Source: an uncultured Bacteroidota bacterium
Lineage (GTDB): Bacteria; Bacteroidota; Bacteroidia; Flavobacteriales; Flavobacteriaceae
Direction: 5' to 3'
Assembly: GCA_902526075.1 (NCBI GenBank)
Contig: CABZJM010000009.1
Location: 1 to 53,933 of the forward strand
Length of the DNA: 53,933 nt
Part shown: one piece after another, positions 9,341 to 18,980 of the stretch
How the letters are laid out: every line of letters begins with the position of its first letter
Position numbering within the stretch: the stretch's first letter is position 1
Program-made: the position numbers and the translations under genes
The notes under the pieces: model-generated
What the model was told of the DNA's origin: nothing
Seen by the model: the letters and a program-made list of their open reading frames with translations, nothing else
The model's database searches: none

Positions 9341-10849
9341 TTATTTAATAGCTAACTTGAAGGTTTTTGTTTTTGAATTATTTCCTTCAACATTAACTAT
9401 GTAAACTCCTGAACTTAAATTTGATAAATCTAAGTTAATTGAGTTGCTATTTAGGTTTTTAAATAAAACTTGTTGACCTAAAATATTATGAATTTTAATT
9501 TCTGATAATAGCTCTTCAGAATTAACTTTTAGAATATTCGATTCTTGATTAAATGTATAATCAATGTTTTCTAAAGTAAATTCCTCATTACTCATTGTGC
9601 TTGAAGTAACAGAAACATTGTCAATAAACATGACAAACATATCGGTTATGTCGTGATGTCTAAAGGCAATATATACCTCTTCGCCAACTGCTCCCGAAAT
9701 ATCAAAGGATCTTGCACCCCATGTTCCACATCCATCTCCACCACTCGCAATGGTTTCATTATAGGAGACAGGACTATTTAGTAAATCGTCAGAGTTACTT
9801 GACGGGCCTACATAAACGCTATAATTTTCAGAACAATATGAAGCATCAGGACCTATAACATCCCACTCTAACATTGCGTCAGAAACATTAGTTAAATCAA
9901 TTGGACCAAGTACAAACCAATTGTCTGGGCTTAAGATAGTACCATTATACCAAGAGTATGATGCCGCTACAATGCCATTTGCAGCGTCATAAGGCATAAT
10001 ATGCCAGAAATCTATGTAACCTGGACTAACGGTATCTGAATCAAGGTTGTAGAATGTATTACAGCTTGACCAAGCATCAATGGCTTCTTGGGTTGGGTTA
10101 CCACTTGCATCAGCCTCTCCAAAATCATTGAAATAAGGCAGAGTGTAAACTGATAAACAACTACTTGTAGTCCACTGGTCCGGACCGTCATTTCCGTTGT
10201 CAGACCAACCTGAATAATTATCTTCTCCACAAACTGATCTGATAGTCATATAGTATGTTGTAGATCCTTCTAATACACCGCTCATTTCATGCGGGAAAGA
10301 TTCAAATTCATAAACCATTGCAGTTCCGTCTCCGCCTGTAAATGGAGAAGTGCTATATTCAATTTGATATCCTATAACACCTTCTTGATTGTAACCATCA
10401 AAACTAGCTCCATCACTTGTCATTTGCCATTGAGTTATCTGTGGTGGTGGACAACCATCAGAGCATACAGCCTCAAGTGCTGAAGTATCAGCAGGTCCTG
10501 CGTCACCAGCGCCGCCACCTGCTCCTTGTTGTTGGGTTTGAGCCTCTCCTATGTTGTTATAAATTGTATAACCGCATTCACCAGCCCAATTTCCACCGTC
10601 TGTAAATACAACGTCAATAAGATCGCCATTAGTGACTTCAAATGTGTATGACGCAGCAGTTCCATTGTTAATTGTAATGTCATCCAATACAACAGTACCC
10701 CCAACAACGACATCAATAGTGTGATAGACAGCGCCTGTAGCTACCCATCCGTCACCATATGTGTCAGATAAACTAATTGCAAATTCACATTGTGAATAAG
10801 AAAATTGATAGAATAAAAGAGTTAAAAGAATTAATGTAATTTTTTTCAT
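9341..10849 (-). CDS. T9SS-exported protein with type A sorting domain
   Basis: The ATG at 10849 opens a signal peptide (MKKITLILLTLLF, ending at SYSQ). The TTG six bases upstream is less likely. Near the N terminus is a DTYGDGW segment of the kind repeated in Bacteroidota exoproteins. A Gly/Ala/Gln-rich linker follows near residues 105-120, then a fibronectin-III-like region. A region around residues 240-415 resembles the choice-of-anchor or cleaved-adhesin fold. The final ~70 residues match a type A C-terminal sorting signal: IHNILGQQV, then NLSSGVYIVNV, ending in Lys. The product should cross the outer membrane by the type IX system, whose genes are not in this window. Adhesion is likely but not shown. 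Confidence 0.88.
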   Translation of the reverse strand: MKKITLILLTLLFYQFSYSQCEFAISLSDTYGDGWVATGAVYHTIDVVVGGTVVLDDITINNGTAASYTFEVTNGDLIDVVFTDGGNWAGECGYTIYNNIGEAQTQQQGAGGGAGDAGPADTSALEAVCSDGCPPPQITQWQMTSDGASFDGYNQEGVIGYQIEYSTSPFTGGDGTAMVYEFESFPHEMSGVLEGSTTYYMTIRSVCGEDNYSGWSDNGNDGPDQWTTSSCLSVYTLPYFNDFGEADASGNPTQEAIDAWSSCNTFYNLDSDTVSPGYIDFWHIMPYDAANGIVAASYSWYNGTILSPDNWFVLGPIDLTNVSDAMLEWDVIGPDASYCSENYSVYVGPSSNSDDLLNSPVSYNETIASGGDGCGTWGARSFDISGAVGEEVYIAFRHHDITDMFVMFIDNVSVTSSTMSNEEFTLENIDYTFNQESNILKVNSEELLSEIKIHNILGQQVLFKNLNSNSINLDLSNLSSGVYIVNVEGNNSKTKTFKLAIK

Positions 10850-10958
10850 AAGCAAAATTTTTTTATTAAAATATAAATTATATTTAAGAACTTTGATAAA
10901 TATCCAAGAATCTTCTGTGTTTTTTGTGGATTTGTTAAAAAGTTAATCATTTATTAAC

Positions 10959-10986
10959 AAAAAAACCCACTGAAAATCAGTGGGTT
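10959..10986 (-). terminator. Terminator of tRNA-Ser
   Basis: A perfect ten-base stem (10964-10973 with 10977-10986) has a three-base loop. On the minus strand it is followed by seven T. It begins about 12 bases after the tRNA 3' end. Confidence 0.9.
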
Positions 10987-10997
10987 ATATTTGATAG

Positions 10998-11082
10998 CGG
11001 AGGAAGAGGGATTCGAACCCCCGGAGGTGTGACCCTCAACAGTTTTCAAGACTGCCGCATTCGACCACTCTGCCATTCCTCC
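10998..11082 (-). tRNA. tRNA-Ser (anticodon UGA)
   Basis: The 85-base minus-strand sequence folds as a class II tRNA. The acceptor stem is GGAGGAA/TTCCTCC with discriminator G. It has a D arm, an anticodon stem with loop CTTGAAA (anticodon TGA at 11046-11048), a long variable arm as expected for serine, and a T arm with GGTTCGAATCC. The 3' CCA is not encoded. It reads UCA and, by wobble, other UCN codons. A near-consensus promoter and a strong terminator flank it, so it is an independent unit. Confidence 0.97.
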
Positions 11083-11093
11083 TTTGACGGATG

Positions 11094-11124
11094 CAAATAT
11101 AGACTTGTTTTTCTTCGCTTCAAA
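11094..11124 (-). promoter_or_regulatory. Bacteroidota-type promoter of tRNA-Ser
   Basis: On the minus strand, TTTG (11124-11121), a 19-base spacer and TATATTTG (11101-11094) match the Bacteroidota TTTG / TAnnTTTG promoter exactly. Transcription would start a few bases before the tRNA 5' end at 11082. Confidence 0.8.
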
Positions 11125-11169
11125 AAAAGTCTTTAAAATATTTATATTATATTAATTAAAATTCAAAAT

Positions 11170-11946
11170 ATGTTTAATTATAAAATAATATATATTGTTT
11201 TTACATTATTTATTCTTTCATGCAGTGATGTAAAAATTATTCCAGATTATGAAAAATTTACTACTGAAATTGGAGAGTTAAATTATCGAATATTATATCC
11301 CAAAAATTTTGATGAATCAAAAAATTACCCACTAACTCTTTTTTTACATGGAATCGGAGAAAGAGGTAATGATAATGAACTTCAGCTAAAGTACATTGAC
11401 AAAGTTTTTTTAAATACCAAAAATTATAATGATTTCACTTCATTAGTAATATTTCCTCAAGCTCCCTTAACTGATAATTGGTCATCAAGAATTTTAATAG
11501 ATAGTGAGATACGTCAAGTTTTTCCAAAAGATGCAAAACCTACAAATTCTCTTCAATTGGTTATTAAATTAATGGATTCCATGGTTAGAGAAGATTTTAT
11601 AGATAATAAGCGGGTGTATTTAAGCGGGTTGTCAAACGGAGCAATGGGCTCCTTTGAATTACTTAAGAATAGACCAAACATGTTCTCTTCAGCAGTTTTA
11701 ATATGTGGTGGTGGTGACCCCAAATGGGCTAAGGATTTTGCAAAAACAACACCGGTTTGGGTTGCTCATGGAGCAAAAGACATTGACGTTCATCCAATAT
11801 TTTCGATAAAAATGGTTGAAGCCATAATCAAAGAGGGGGGAAGTCCAAAATTTACATTATTTGAAGATGTATATCATGATAGTTGGAACAATGTTTTTGA
11901 AGACCCTGAGTTTCCAGAATGGCTATTTTCTCACCCTAAAAATTGA
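11170..11946 (+). CDS. Lipoprotein alpha/beta hydrolase (esterase/PHB-depolymerase-like)
   Basis: The 258-residue protein begins with a lipoprotein signal whose lipobox-like end is FILSC (Cys about 18). It then shows an alpha/beta-hydrolase core: an oxyanion-type HGIGERG loop, the nucleophile elbow GLSNG with Ser as nucleophile, an acidic residue in GAKDIDVHP, and the catalytic His in VYHDSW near the C terminus. The family includes predicted peptidases and feruloyl or polyester esterases, so the substrate cannot be named. It is probably anchored in an envelope membrane facing the periplasm or surface. Its last 11 bases overlap the end of the convergent ribB gene. Confidence 0.82.
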   Translation: MFNYKIIYIVFTLFILSCSDVKIIPDYEKFTTEIGELNYRILYPKNFDESKNYPLTLFLHGIGERGNDNELQLKYIDKVFLNTKNYNDFTSLVIFPQAPLTDNWSSRILIDSEIRQVFPKDAKPTNSLQLVIKLMDSMVREDFIDNKRVYLSGLSNGAMGSFELLKNRPNMFSSAVLICGGGDPKWAKDFAKTTPVWVAHGAKDIDVHPIFSIKMVEAIIKEGGSPKFTLFEDVYHDSWNNVFEDPEFPEWLFSHPKN

Positions 11947-13072
11947 TATATTCAGAAATTTCCAAACCATAACCAATCATTCCAACTCTCTTTGTCTCTT
12001 TTGTATTTGTTATTAGTCTAAGGTTTATGATATCTAGGTCATGTAAAATTTGTGCACCTATTCCAAAATCTCTGTCATCCATATTTAAAATCGGTGCCTT
12101 TGTGACCTTATTCTTAGCCTGATTTCTTCTAAGAATTTTTAATCTTTTAAGTGTGTTTATTGCTTTTAATTCAGGACTAATAAAAATCATTGCGCCCGTT
12201 CCATTAGTATTGATGATTTCAAACATTTTTGTTAAAGAGGCGTCTTTATCAATGGTCAATGTCCCTAAAATATCATTTTGAACTGATTTAGAGTTTATTC
12301 TGGTTAAAACAGCATCACCTTTATCCCAACTTCCTTTTGTCAAAGCAATATGAACATTATTATTTGTTGTTTGTTTATATGCTCTTAATCTAAATTTTCC
12401 AAAGCGTGTATTTATTTCAAAATCTTCTACCTTTTCAATTAAGGAATCATGTTCCATCCTGTATGCTACAAGATCTTCAATAGATATTATTTTTAAGCTA
12501 AATTTTTTGGCAACTTTTATTAAATCAGGAACTCTTGCCATTGAACCATCTTCATTCATAATTTCAACTATAACGCCTGCCGGTTTTAATCCAGCAAGCC
12601 TTGGTAAATCAATTGCTGCTTCAGTATGTCCAGTTCTCCTTAAAACACCCCCACTTTTCGCGACCAGGGGAAATACATGACCTGGTTTTGAAAATTGATC
12701 AGCTTTAGTCTTTTTATCTATTAGTGCTCTTATTGTGGCAGCACGATCAGAAGCTGATATTCCTGTTGTTACTCCATTTCCTTTTAAATCAATTGAAACC
12801 GTAAATGCAGTATCTTGAGGATCTGTGTTTGTTCCAACCATTAAATTTAAACCTAATCTTTTTGAAATATTCTCTGTAATAGGCGCACAAATTAGACCCC
12901 TTCCATGAGTTGCCATAAAATTGATAATCTCCGGAGTAACTAACTCTGCCGAGGAAAGAAAATCACCTTCATTTTCCCTGTTTTTATCATCTACTACAAT
13001 TACAATCTTTCCATCCCGGATATCTTTTATTGCAGATTCGATTGAATTCAGTTTAAACTTATCCTTTGACAT
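11936..13072 (-). CDS. ribB: 3,4-dihydroxy-2-butanone 4-phosphate synthase with degenerate GTP cyclohydrolase II domain
   Basis: Residues 1 to about 205 form a full DHBP synthase that converts ribulose 5-phosphate to the four-carbon riboflavin precursor. Visible motifs are DDKNRENEGDF, THGRGLICAP and RRTGHTEAAIDL. The remainder aligns with GTP cyclohydrolase II. Where RibA has three zinc-binding Cys (in the HSECLTGD...CDCG region), this protein reads RINSKSVQNDILGTLTI with no Cys. The cyclohydrolase half is therefore probably inactive and perhaps structural, so a separate ribA would be needed elsewhere. The gene is last in the ftsK-lolA-lptF/G run and overlaps the upstream permease gene by 14 bases. 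Confidence 0.88.
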   Translation of the reverse strand: MSKDKFKLNSIESAIKDIRDGKIVIVVDDKNRENEGDFLSSAELVTPEIINFMATHGRGLICAPITENISKRLGLNLMVGTNTDPQDTAFTVSIDLKGNGVTTGISASDRAATIRALIDKKTKADQFSKPGHVFPLVAKSGGVLRRTGHTEAAIDLPRLAGLKPAGVIVEIMNEDGSMARVPDLIKVAKKFSLKIISIEDLVAYRMEHDSLIEKVEDFEINTRFGKFRLRAYKQTTNNNVHIALTKGSWDKGDAVLTRINSKSVQNDILGTLTIDKDASLTKMFEIINTNGTGAMIFISPELKAINTLKRLKILRRNQAKNKVTKAPILNMDDRDFGIGAQILHDLDIINLRLITNTKETKRVGMIGYGLEISEYINF

Positions 13073-14486
13073 ATTTTTCTATTTTTTTAAAAAATGAAAT
13101 AATGTATTCTCCAAAATTGAAAACACTTTGATCATTTGTTGCACGATAAGTTAAGTACATGCTGATTGGCAACATGACTAAAGTTGAAAGCCAGCTCGCT
13201 AAAATAGGGTTAATACTGCTGTCTTCAGCCAGGTTTTTTGAAAAAATTCCCAAAAAGTGGTATGCTAAAAAAAGTAATATTGAAATTACAAGAGGCAAAC
13301 CATAACCTCCCTTTCTGATAATTGTGCCCAGTGGAGCACCAATGAAAAATAAAATTATACATGCAAAACCTAATGAAAATTTATCATGCATAGTCATCAC
13401 ATGCTTGTTCAAATTCTGTTCTCTATAAGATTGTATAGTTTTATTGGACTTAACAATACTTACAGTACTTTTAACTGAACTTATAGCTAAATCATAAAGT
13501 TGTTTTTGTTTTTTGGGTTGAAAAAGATTTAAAAAATTATCATTTTCATAATTTACCTCGTCCTTTGGATTTAGATTATAGTCTATAGTTTTAAAATTTG
13601 ATCTGTTAAACATTTTTGAGCTAATGACAGCTATATCTTCAGTTTTCTTTTCTTTTAGAGAATCAATGGCAGCACTTAATTCATTAACCTTCATCATTGA
13701 GTGTTTGTTCACATCGTCCTCCTCATTAAAATCAACATCATTGATTGAGGCAATATCAATGTTGATTAAATACTCCTCAAAATAGCTTTTAACAAAAGGT
13801 TTTTTTATTTTTTTTGAATAGTCTTCAGAAATTATCTCATCATAATAGTTACCGTTATACAACTTTAGTTGTAATATATTTGAGTTTTCTTCTGAAATAA
13901 TTTCCCCTGTTTTAGATTTTATTACAGTATAATTGCCTGGTTTATTTTTCTTTTGGTGAATAATGACCTTTTCAAGAAGTTTTCCTTCGTTTCCGAATTT
14001 ATTTTCGACCTTTATATTATAATCACCTATTTGACTAAACTGGCCTTCAGCTATTGCCATCGATGGTTTTACTTTTGAAATGTTTTTCCTTAGATTGTGA
14101 AAATTATATTCAGCTATTGGTGCAATATTATTTGAAAAAAAGAATGTAACTATTCCAAGTAAAAATGTAAAGAAAATTAGACTCTTCATTGATCGCTGTA
14201 GTGATATTCCGCTAGCTTTCATTGCTGCAAATTCATAGTTTTCTGAGAGACTACCAAAAACCATAATACTAGACAATAAAATTGTCAATGGTAAAACAAG
14301 AATTACCAATCTTGGTGATACATTAATTAGAAACTTGAGTATTATGTCAAGTTCTAAGTCTTTCCCCGCTAACTCTGAAATATATAGCCATACTGATTGC
14401 AATAAGAAAATCAACATCAAAATGCAAAATGTACTAGCTAATGTTTTTAAGTAAGATTTAAATATGTAGAGATCAAGTATTTTCAA
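13059..14486 (-). CDS. LptF/LptG family lipopolysaccharide export permease
   Basis: The 475-residue protein has the YjgP/YjgQ layout: three N-terminal membrane helices (within residues 1-120), a periplasmic beta-jellyroll-like middle (about 130-350), and three C-terminal helices (about 370-460). The N-terminal IFKSYLKT and the 'YEFAAMKASGIS' coupling-helix-like segment, where LptB would dock, fit the family. It would move LPS from the inner membrane to the periplasmic bridge. Only one permease is here, so whether it is LptF or LptG cannot be decided. It sits four bases after a LolA-like gene and overlaps ribB, suggesting one transcript. Confidence 0.88.
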   Translation of the reverse strand: MKILDLYIFKSYLKTLASTFCILMLIFLLQSVWLYISELAGKDLELDIILKFLINVSPRLVILVLPLTILLSSIMVFGSLSENYEFAAMKASGISLQRSMKSLIFFTFLLGIVTFFFSNNIAPIAEYNFHNLRKNISKVKPSMAIAEGQFSQIGDYNIKVENKFGNEGKLLEKVIIHQKKNKPGNYTVIKSKTGEIISEENSNILQLKLYNGNYYDEIISEDYSKKIKKPFVKSYFEEYLINIDIASINDVDFNEEDDVNKHSMMKVNELSAAIDSLKEKKTEDIAVISSKMFNRSNFKTIDYNLNPKDEVNYENDNFLNLFQPKKQKQLYDLAISSVKSTVSIVKSNKTIQSYREQNLNKHVMTMHDKFSLGFACIILFFIGAPLGTIIRKGGYGLPLVISILLFLAYHFLGIFSKNLAEDSSINPILASWLSTLVMLPISMYLTYRATNDQSVFNFGEYIISFFKKIEKYVKG

Positions 14487-14490
14487 AAAT

Positions 14491-15141
14491 TTAATCTAAA
14501 ATATTCATGTAATAGTCTTTGTATTTGTCCTTGTCAAAAACGAATAAATTTGTATCAAGTGGTAAATTGAATTCAAAATCAACAATAGAAATAGTAGTCA
14601 CAGTTTCGTTCTTACCAGTTTCAATTACTTCGTAAATATGGTTAAACTCGGTATCAATGCCTAAAAGAATATATTTAATTTCAGCTTCAGAATCTTTAGG
14701 GACTAATTTTACATATTGAATTTTTTTTCTAAACTGTCCGTTTCCGATTAATCTTGACTCATCCATTTCAAAATGGTATCCGTCCTCATAAAAATAAAGC
14801 ATTTTATTGGGTGTTATTGTCGTTTCGTCTTCAGGATCTTGGCTAGAAATTGTAACTTCTTCATCATCCGGGCTTATTGAATATAGTTTGTCTCCGTCAA
14901 AAATTCTTGTTACACCCAGCATTTCAAATCTCCAATTGTCATTTTCAGTAACAAAGCTTCCGTTATTTGTTTGGCTTATATCTTCTTCCAAATTCTGTAA
15001 AGTGTAGGCATAGTTTATGTAGATATTTTCATAACTCTTAATGTTATCTGAAACTTTGTTAAGTAGTAACTCGGCGTCCAGGTTAGCCTGAGAATAACCA
15101 AAAGTGCAAAATCCAAAAATTAATAAAAGTAGCTTTTTCAT
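14491..15141 (-). CDS. LolA-like outer membrane lipoprotein carrier
   Basis: The 216-residue protein starts with a signal peptide (MKKLLLLIFGF, ending at GYSQ). It continues as a LolA/LolB-fold chaperone: an early helix with LLNKVSDNIKSYENIYINY, then alternating beta strands such as GSFVTENDNWRFEM and RIFDGDKLYSISPD. The fold carries lipoproteins across the periplasm in a hydrophobic cavity. Flavobacteria often have such a gene beside ftsK, and the neighbouring LptF/G-type permease gives a shared envelope-biogenesis theme. Overall similarity to LolA is low, as usual in the phylum. Confidence 0.8.
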   Translation of the reverse strand: MKKLLLLIFGFCTFGYSQANLDAELLLNKVSDNIKSYENIYINYAYTLQNLEEDISQTNNGSFVTENDNWRFEMLGVTRIFDGDKLYSISPDDEEVTISSQDPEDETTITPNKMLYFYEDGYHFEMDESRLIGNGQFRKKIQYVKLVPKDSEAEIKYILLGIDTEFNHIYEVIETGKNETVTTISIVDFEFNLPLDTNLFVFDKDKYKDYYMNILD

Positions 15142-15152
15142 AAATATATCGT

Positions 15153-17477
15153 TTATTCGTTTTCTAAATGTCTATCAAGAGATTGCAAATCTGGGATTAA
15201 TACTTGCCTAGCTTTGCTTCCCTCAAAAGGCCCAACTATACCCGCAGCTTCCAATTGATCAATTAATCTTCCAGCTCTATTGTATCCTAATTTGAGTTTC
15301 CTTTGCAGTAAGGAAGCAGAGCCTTGTTGTGCTGTAACCAGAACCTCAGCAGCTTCTCTGAACAACTTATCTCTGTCTTCTATGTCGATATCAAGATTTG
15401 TGCCACCTTCCTCACCAATATACTCTGGTAATTGGTGGGCAGTAGCATATGCTTTTTGTGAACCAATAAAATCTGTTAACAACTCGATTTCGGGTGTATC
15501 AACAAATGCACATTGTATTCTTATTAGTTCGTTACCTTGTGTAAATAGCATATCACCTCTTCCAATTAATTGATCTGCTCCAGAACTATCAAGAATGGTT
15601 CTGGAATCAATTTTAGATGTCACTCTAAAGGCTATTCTTGCGGGGAAATTTGCTTTGATAACGCCCGTGATTACATTAACAGAAGGTCTTTGGGTTGCAA
15701 TTATTAAATGAATACCTATAGCTCTAGCCAATTGTGCTAATCTTGCTATTGGAGTTTCAACTTCCTTTCCTGCGGTCATTATCAGATCAGCAAATTCATC
15801 TACAACAAGGACTATGTATGGTAAAAACTGATGGCCATCGTTAGGATTTAATTTTCTGTCTTTGAACTTTTTGTTGTATTCTACAATATTTCTACAGGCA
15901 GCATTTTTTAATAATTCATACCTGTTATCCATTTCAATACATAAAGAGTTAAGTGTATTAATTACTTTTTTATTATCTGTAATTATGGCTTCTTCAGTAT
16001 CTGGAAGTTTTGCAAGATAGTGTCTTTCAATTTTATTATATAGTGTTAATTCGACTTTTTTAGGGTCAACTAGTACAAATTTTACCTCAGCTGGATGTTT
16101 TTTGTATAAGAGTGAAGTTAAAACTGCATTTAATCCAACGGATTTACCTTGTCCTGTAGCACCAGCCATAAGTAGGTGAGGCATCCTTGCTAAGTCAAAT
16201 ACAAGAGTTTCATTACTAATTGTTTTACCGATCGCTACTGGAAGTTCCAGTTCAGACTTCTGAAACTTTTCAGCAGAAATTACAGAATGCATAGAAACAA
16301 CAGTTGGTTTTTTATTTGGTACTTCAATACCAATAGTTCCCTTTCCAGGTATAGGAGCAATAATTCTTATCCCCAAAGCAGCAAGAGATAAGGCAATATC
16401 ATCCTCAAGATTTTTTATTTTTGAAATTCTAACACCAGCATCTGGAATAATCTCATACAAAGTAACAGTGGGGCCTATGGTTGCTTTGATATTTGATATA
16501 GAAATATTATAATTTCCGAGAGTCTCTACAATTCTATTTTTATTTTCCTCAAGCTCATCCTTATCAATTGTGATTTTTTCTGAATCATACCGTTTTAAAA
16601 GGGTTAACTTTGGAAATTGAAACTTACTTAGTTCAAGTTTTGGGTCAAATCTTCCAAAATTATCTACTAATTTATCGGATAAATTATCAGACTCTGATTT
16701 TTCTTCAAAAATCTCCTCAACTTCAATACCAACATCATTAATTATTTTTTCTTTTATATTATTTTCAGGCTTTTCACTTATCGAAGACTCTTCTAATTTT
16801 TCTTCGATCCCTTCATTATTGATTTCTTCATCAATTTGATTGTAGTTGGGAATTTCTTCTTCAATTTCTTCTTCAGGATCGACTTTTTCTGATTTTTTAA
16901 AACTTAAGCTTTTTAGAAAATTTATTACTTTGACAACATCATTTGTTCCGACTTTTAACCTGAATGTAACATAGATAAGTGTCATGAAAATGAGAAGAAA
17001 TGTTACTCCAATCTGACTTATGTAAATATTGAGGAAGCTTACTATTTCATAACCGATTATTCCAGAATATATATTACCATAATCTACTAATCCAAAAAAT
17101 ATAGAAACTAAAAAAACTAAATAAAAACCCCAGAGCCAGTTGTTGGAGAGCTTTCTTTTCTTAAAATCAAGTAAAAAGTGTAATGCACTAATAAAAATAA
17201 GAAATGGAAAAATGATTGAGCTCAAACCAAAACCTCTGTAAATAAAAAAATCACTTAACATTGCACCTATTTTACCTAAAGAATTTGTGGTTGAAATTGT
17301 ATTATCAGTGAAGTCATTTAAATTGCTTTGATCTATATAGCCAGTGAAAAAATAAGAAATAAATGAAATTAGAAGAAACAGTGAAAGTATAATTAATGAG
17401 CTTCCTATGAACAGTCTTTTTGCCCCGGAAAGTTCTTTCTTTTCTTTATTTTTTGAAAACGAAAAAATGTGCTTCAT
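15153..17477 (-). CDS. ftsK: DNA translocase FtsK/SpoIIIE
   Basis: The 774-residue protein has four N-terminal membrane helices (about 20-175), an acidic Glu-rich linker (about 200-270), and the RecA-like motor with Walker A GATGQGKS (about 439-446) and Walker B VLVVDEF (about 556-562). The C-terminal winged-helix gamma domain (about 705-770, containing LLQRKLKLGYNRAGRLID) reads polar DNA motifs. It moves chromosome ends through the division septum and activates XerCD at dif. It heads the run ftsK - lolA-like - lptF/G - ribB with gaps of 11 and 4 bases and then an overlap. Confidence 0.96.
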   Translation of the reverse strand: MKHIFSFSKNKEKKELSGAKRLFIGSSLIILSLFLLISFISYFFTGYIDQSNLNDFTDNTISTTNSLGKIGAMLSDFFIYRGFGLSSIIFPFLIFISALHFLLDFKKRKLSNNWLWGFYLVFLVSIFFGLVDYGNIYSGIIGYEIVSFLNIYISQIGVTFLLIFMTLIYVTFRLKVGTNDVVKVINFLKSLSFKKSEKVDPEEEIEEEIPNYNQIDEEINNEGIEEKLEESSISEKPENNIKEKIINDVGIEVEEIFEEKSESDNLSDKLVDNFGRFDPKLELSKFQFPKLTLLKRYDSEKITIDKDELEENKNRIVETLGNYNISISNIKATIGPTVTLYEIIPDAGVRISKIKNLEDDIALSLAALGIRIIAPIPGKGTIGIEVPNKKPTVVSMHSVISAEKFQKSELELPVAIGKTISNETLVFDLARMPHLLMAGATGQGKSVGLNAVLTSLLYKKHPAEVKFVLVDPKKVELTLYNKIERHYLAKLPDTEEAIITDNKKVINTLNSLCIEMDNRYELLKNAACRNIVEYNKKFKDRKLNPNDGHQFLPYIVLVVDEFADLIMTAGKEVETPIARLAQLARAIGIHLIIATQRPSVNVITGVIKANFPARIAFRVTSKIDSRTILDSSGADQLIGRGDMLFTQGNELIRIQCAFVDTPEIELLTDFIGSQKAYATAHQLPEYIGEEGGTNLDIDIEDRDKLFREAAEVLVTAQQGSASLLQRKLKLGYNRAGRLIDQLEAAGIVGPFEGSKARQVLIPDLQSLDRHLENE

Positions 17478-17540
17478 TAATAGCTAGTTGGATAATAGTT
17501 TGCAATTTAATAATCATTTCTGCAAGAATGAATTTTTTAA

Positions 17541-18980
17541 TTAAAATTTATGATTTGAAATCATCCTAATTTTTATCATAAGGGATGCGTAAATTAATGT
17601 AGTTATAGGGCTTAGCCAATTAAATATTGCGTAAATAAAATAATCAGCAACAGAAACTCCAAGTACCCCATGGTGGTATGCACCACAAGTATTCCATGGA
17701 ATTAGTGCAGAAGTGACTGTGCCAGTGTCCTCAAGAGTTCTACTCAAATTTACTGCTGATAGATTTTTTTCTTCAAAAGCATCCTTAAACATTTTACCGG
17801 GGATAACAATTGCGAGATATTGATCTGATGCTACTATATTAATACCAAGACAACTTGCTGCCGTACTTGCAAAAAGCCCGAATGTACTTTCAGCCTTGTT
17901 TAGTAAATAATTTGTTATTTTTTTTAGTGCTCCGATTCCATCCATTGAACCACCAAAAATCATTGCACTGATCGTGAGGTATATTGTCCACAACATACCT
18001 TTCATTCCTCCAGAGTCATATAGCCTTATGATTCTCTCATTTTCGGTTGGAATACTAGTATCCGTAAAAATTGATAGTAAAATAGATGTTGACTTAGACG
18101 GATCAATACTATCTAAGATATTATTTTGGAATATTATTGAAAATATTATTGCACCTAATATTCCAAAACTTAATGCAATAACCGGTCTTACTTTTAAGAA
18201 AGCTAAAATTATTACTAAAGCTGGAATTAAAAAAAGTAGAGGTGAAATATGAAAATCTTCTAAAATTGTTTCAGAAAGACTTCTTATATCTCTCATTTCT
18301 CCAACACTTCCAATTTCCATATTAAGACTTAAAATTATAAACACCACTAACGTAATAGCATAGGTTGGAAAAGTAGTGTATGTCATATATTTAATGTGCG
18401 AATAAAGATCTGTGCCAGCCATAGCTGGTGCTAGGTTAGTAGTATCACTTAAAGGAGACATTTTATCACCAAAGTAGGCACCTGAAATAACTGCACCAGC
18501 AGTCATTCCAGATGGAATGTTAAAAGCCACACCAACAGCAACTAGCGCAATTCCGACAGTAGCTGAAGTTGTGTAAGAGCTTCCTGTTGTTAATGATACA
18601 AGCGTAGAAACAACTAATGTAATAGGAAGAAATACAGCAGGATTAACAAGATTTAACCCATAATAAACCATTGCAGGAATTATACCGCTTACTTTCCATG
18701 AACCTGCAAGAGCGCCAACTAGCAGAAGAATAATAATAGGAGTGCTAATGCTTTTTATGCTTGAAAATATCTTCTTTATTACAAACCTAATTTTGATTTT
18801 TTCTGAAAGTCCTATGCCAGTTGCTACTATAGATGTAAAGACTAATATATAGTGGTATGTATAGTCACCTAACCAATCATTATTTTCAAAAAAAATAATA
18901 TTGTAAAATAATAATGAGATTAATAAAACAATAGGAATTATTGATTTTCTTAAGCTAATCTCAGAATTTGTTATTTCCAT
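17541..18980 (-). CDS. NhaC-family Na+/H+ antiporter-like transporter
   Basis: The 479-residue polytopic protein has about 11-12 hydrophobic segments and NhaC-type landmarks: GSSYTTSATVGIA (about 130-145), SGAYFGDKMSPLSDTTNLAPA (as two short conserved blocks) and PWNTCGAY near the C terminus. NhaC relatives exchange Na+ for H+ or carry organic solutes such as methionine or malate/lactate. Its start codon directly abuts the stop of a PLP gamma-lyase-type enzyme, with no spacer. The context therefore favours uptake of a sulfur amino acid over simple ion exchange. The family call is secure; the substrate is inference. Confidence 0.85.
   Translation of the reverse strand: MEITNSEISLRKSIIPIVLLISLLFYNIIFFENNDWLGDYTYHYILVFTSIVATGIGLSEKIKIRFVIKKIFSSIKSISTPIIILLLVGALAGSWKVSGIIPAMVYYGLNLVNPAVFLPITLVVSTLVSLTTGSSYTTSATVGIALVAVGVAFNIPSGMTAGAVISGAYFGDKMSPLSDTTNLAPAMAGTDLYSHIKYMTYTTFPTYAITLVVFIILSLNMEIGSVGEMRDIRSLSETILEDFHISPLLFLIPALVIILAFLKVRPVIALSFGILGAIIFSIIFQNNILDSIDPSKSTSILLSIFTDTSIPTENERIIRLYDSGGMKGMLWTIYLTISAMIFGGSMDGIGALKKITNYLLNKAESTFGLFASTAASCLGINIVASDQYLAIVIPGKMFKDAFEEKNLSAVNLSRTLEDTGTVTSALIPWNTCGAYHHGVLGVSVADYFIYAIFNWLSPITTLIYASLMIKIRMISNHKF

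Noticed and set aside
13073-13150. An FMN riboswitch controlling ribB
   Set aside because: ribB begins inside the upstream permease gene with a 14-base overlap, leaving no leader region for an FMN element.
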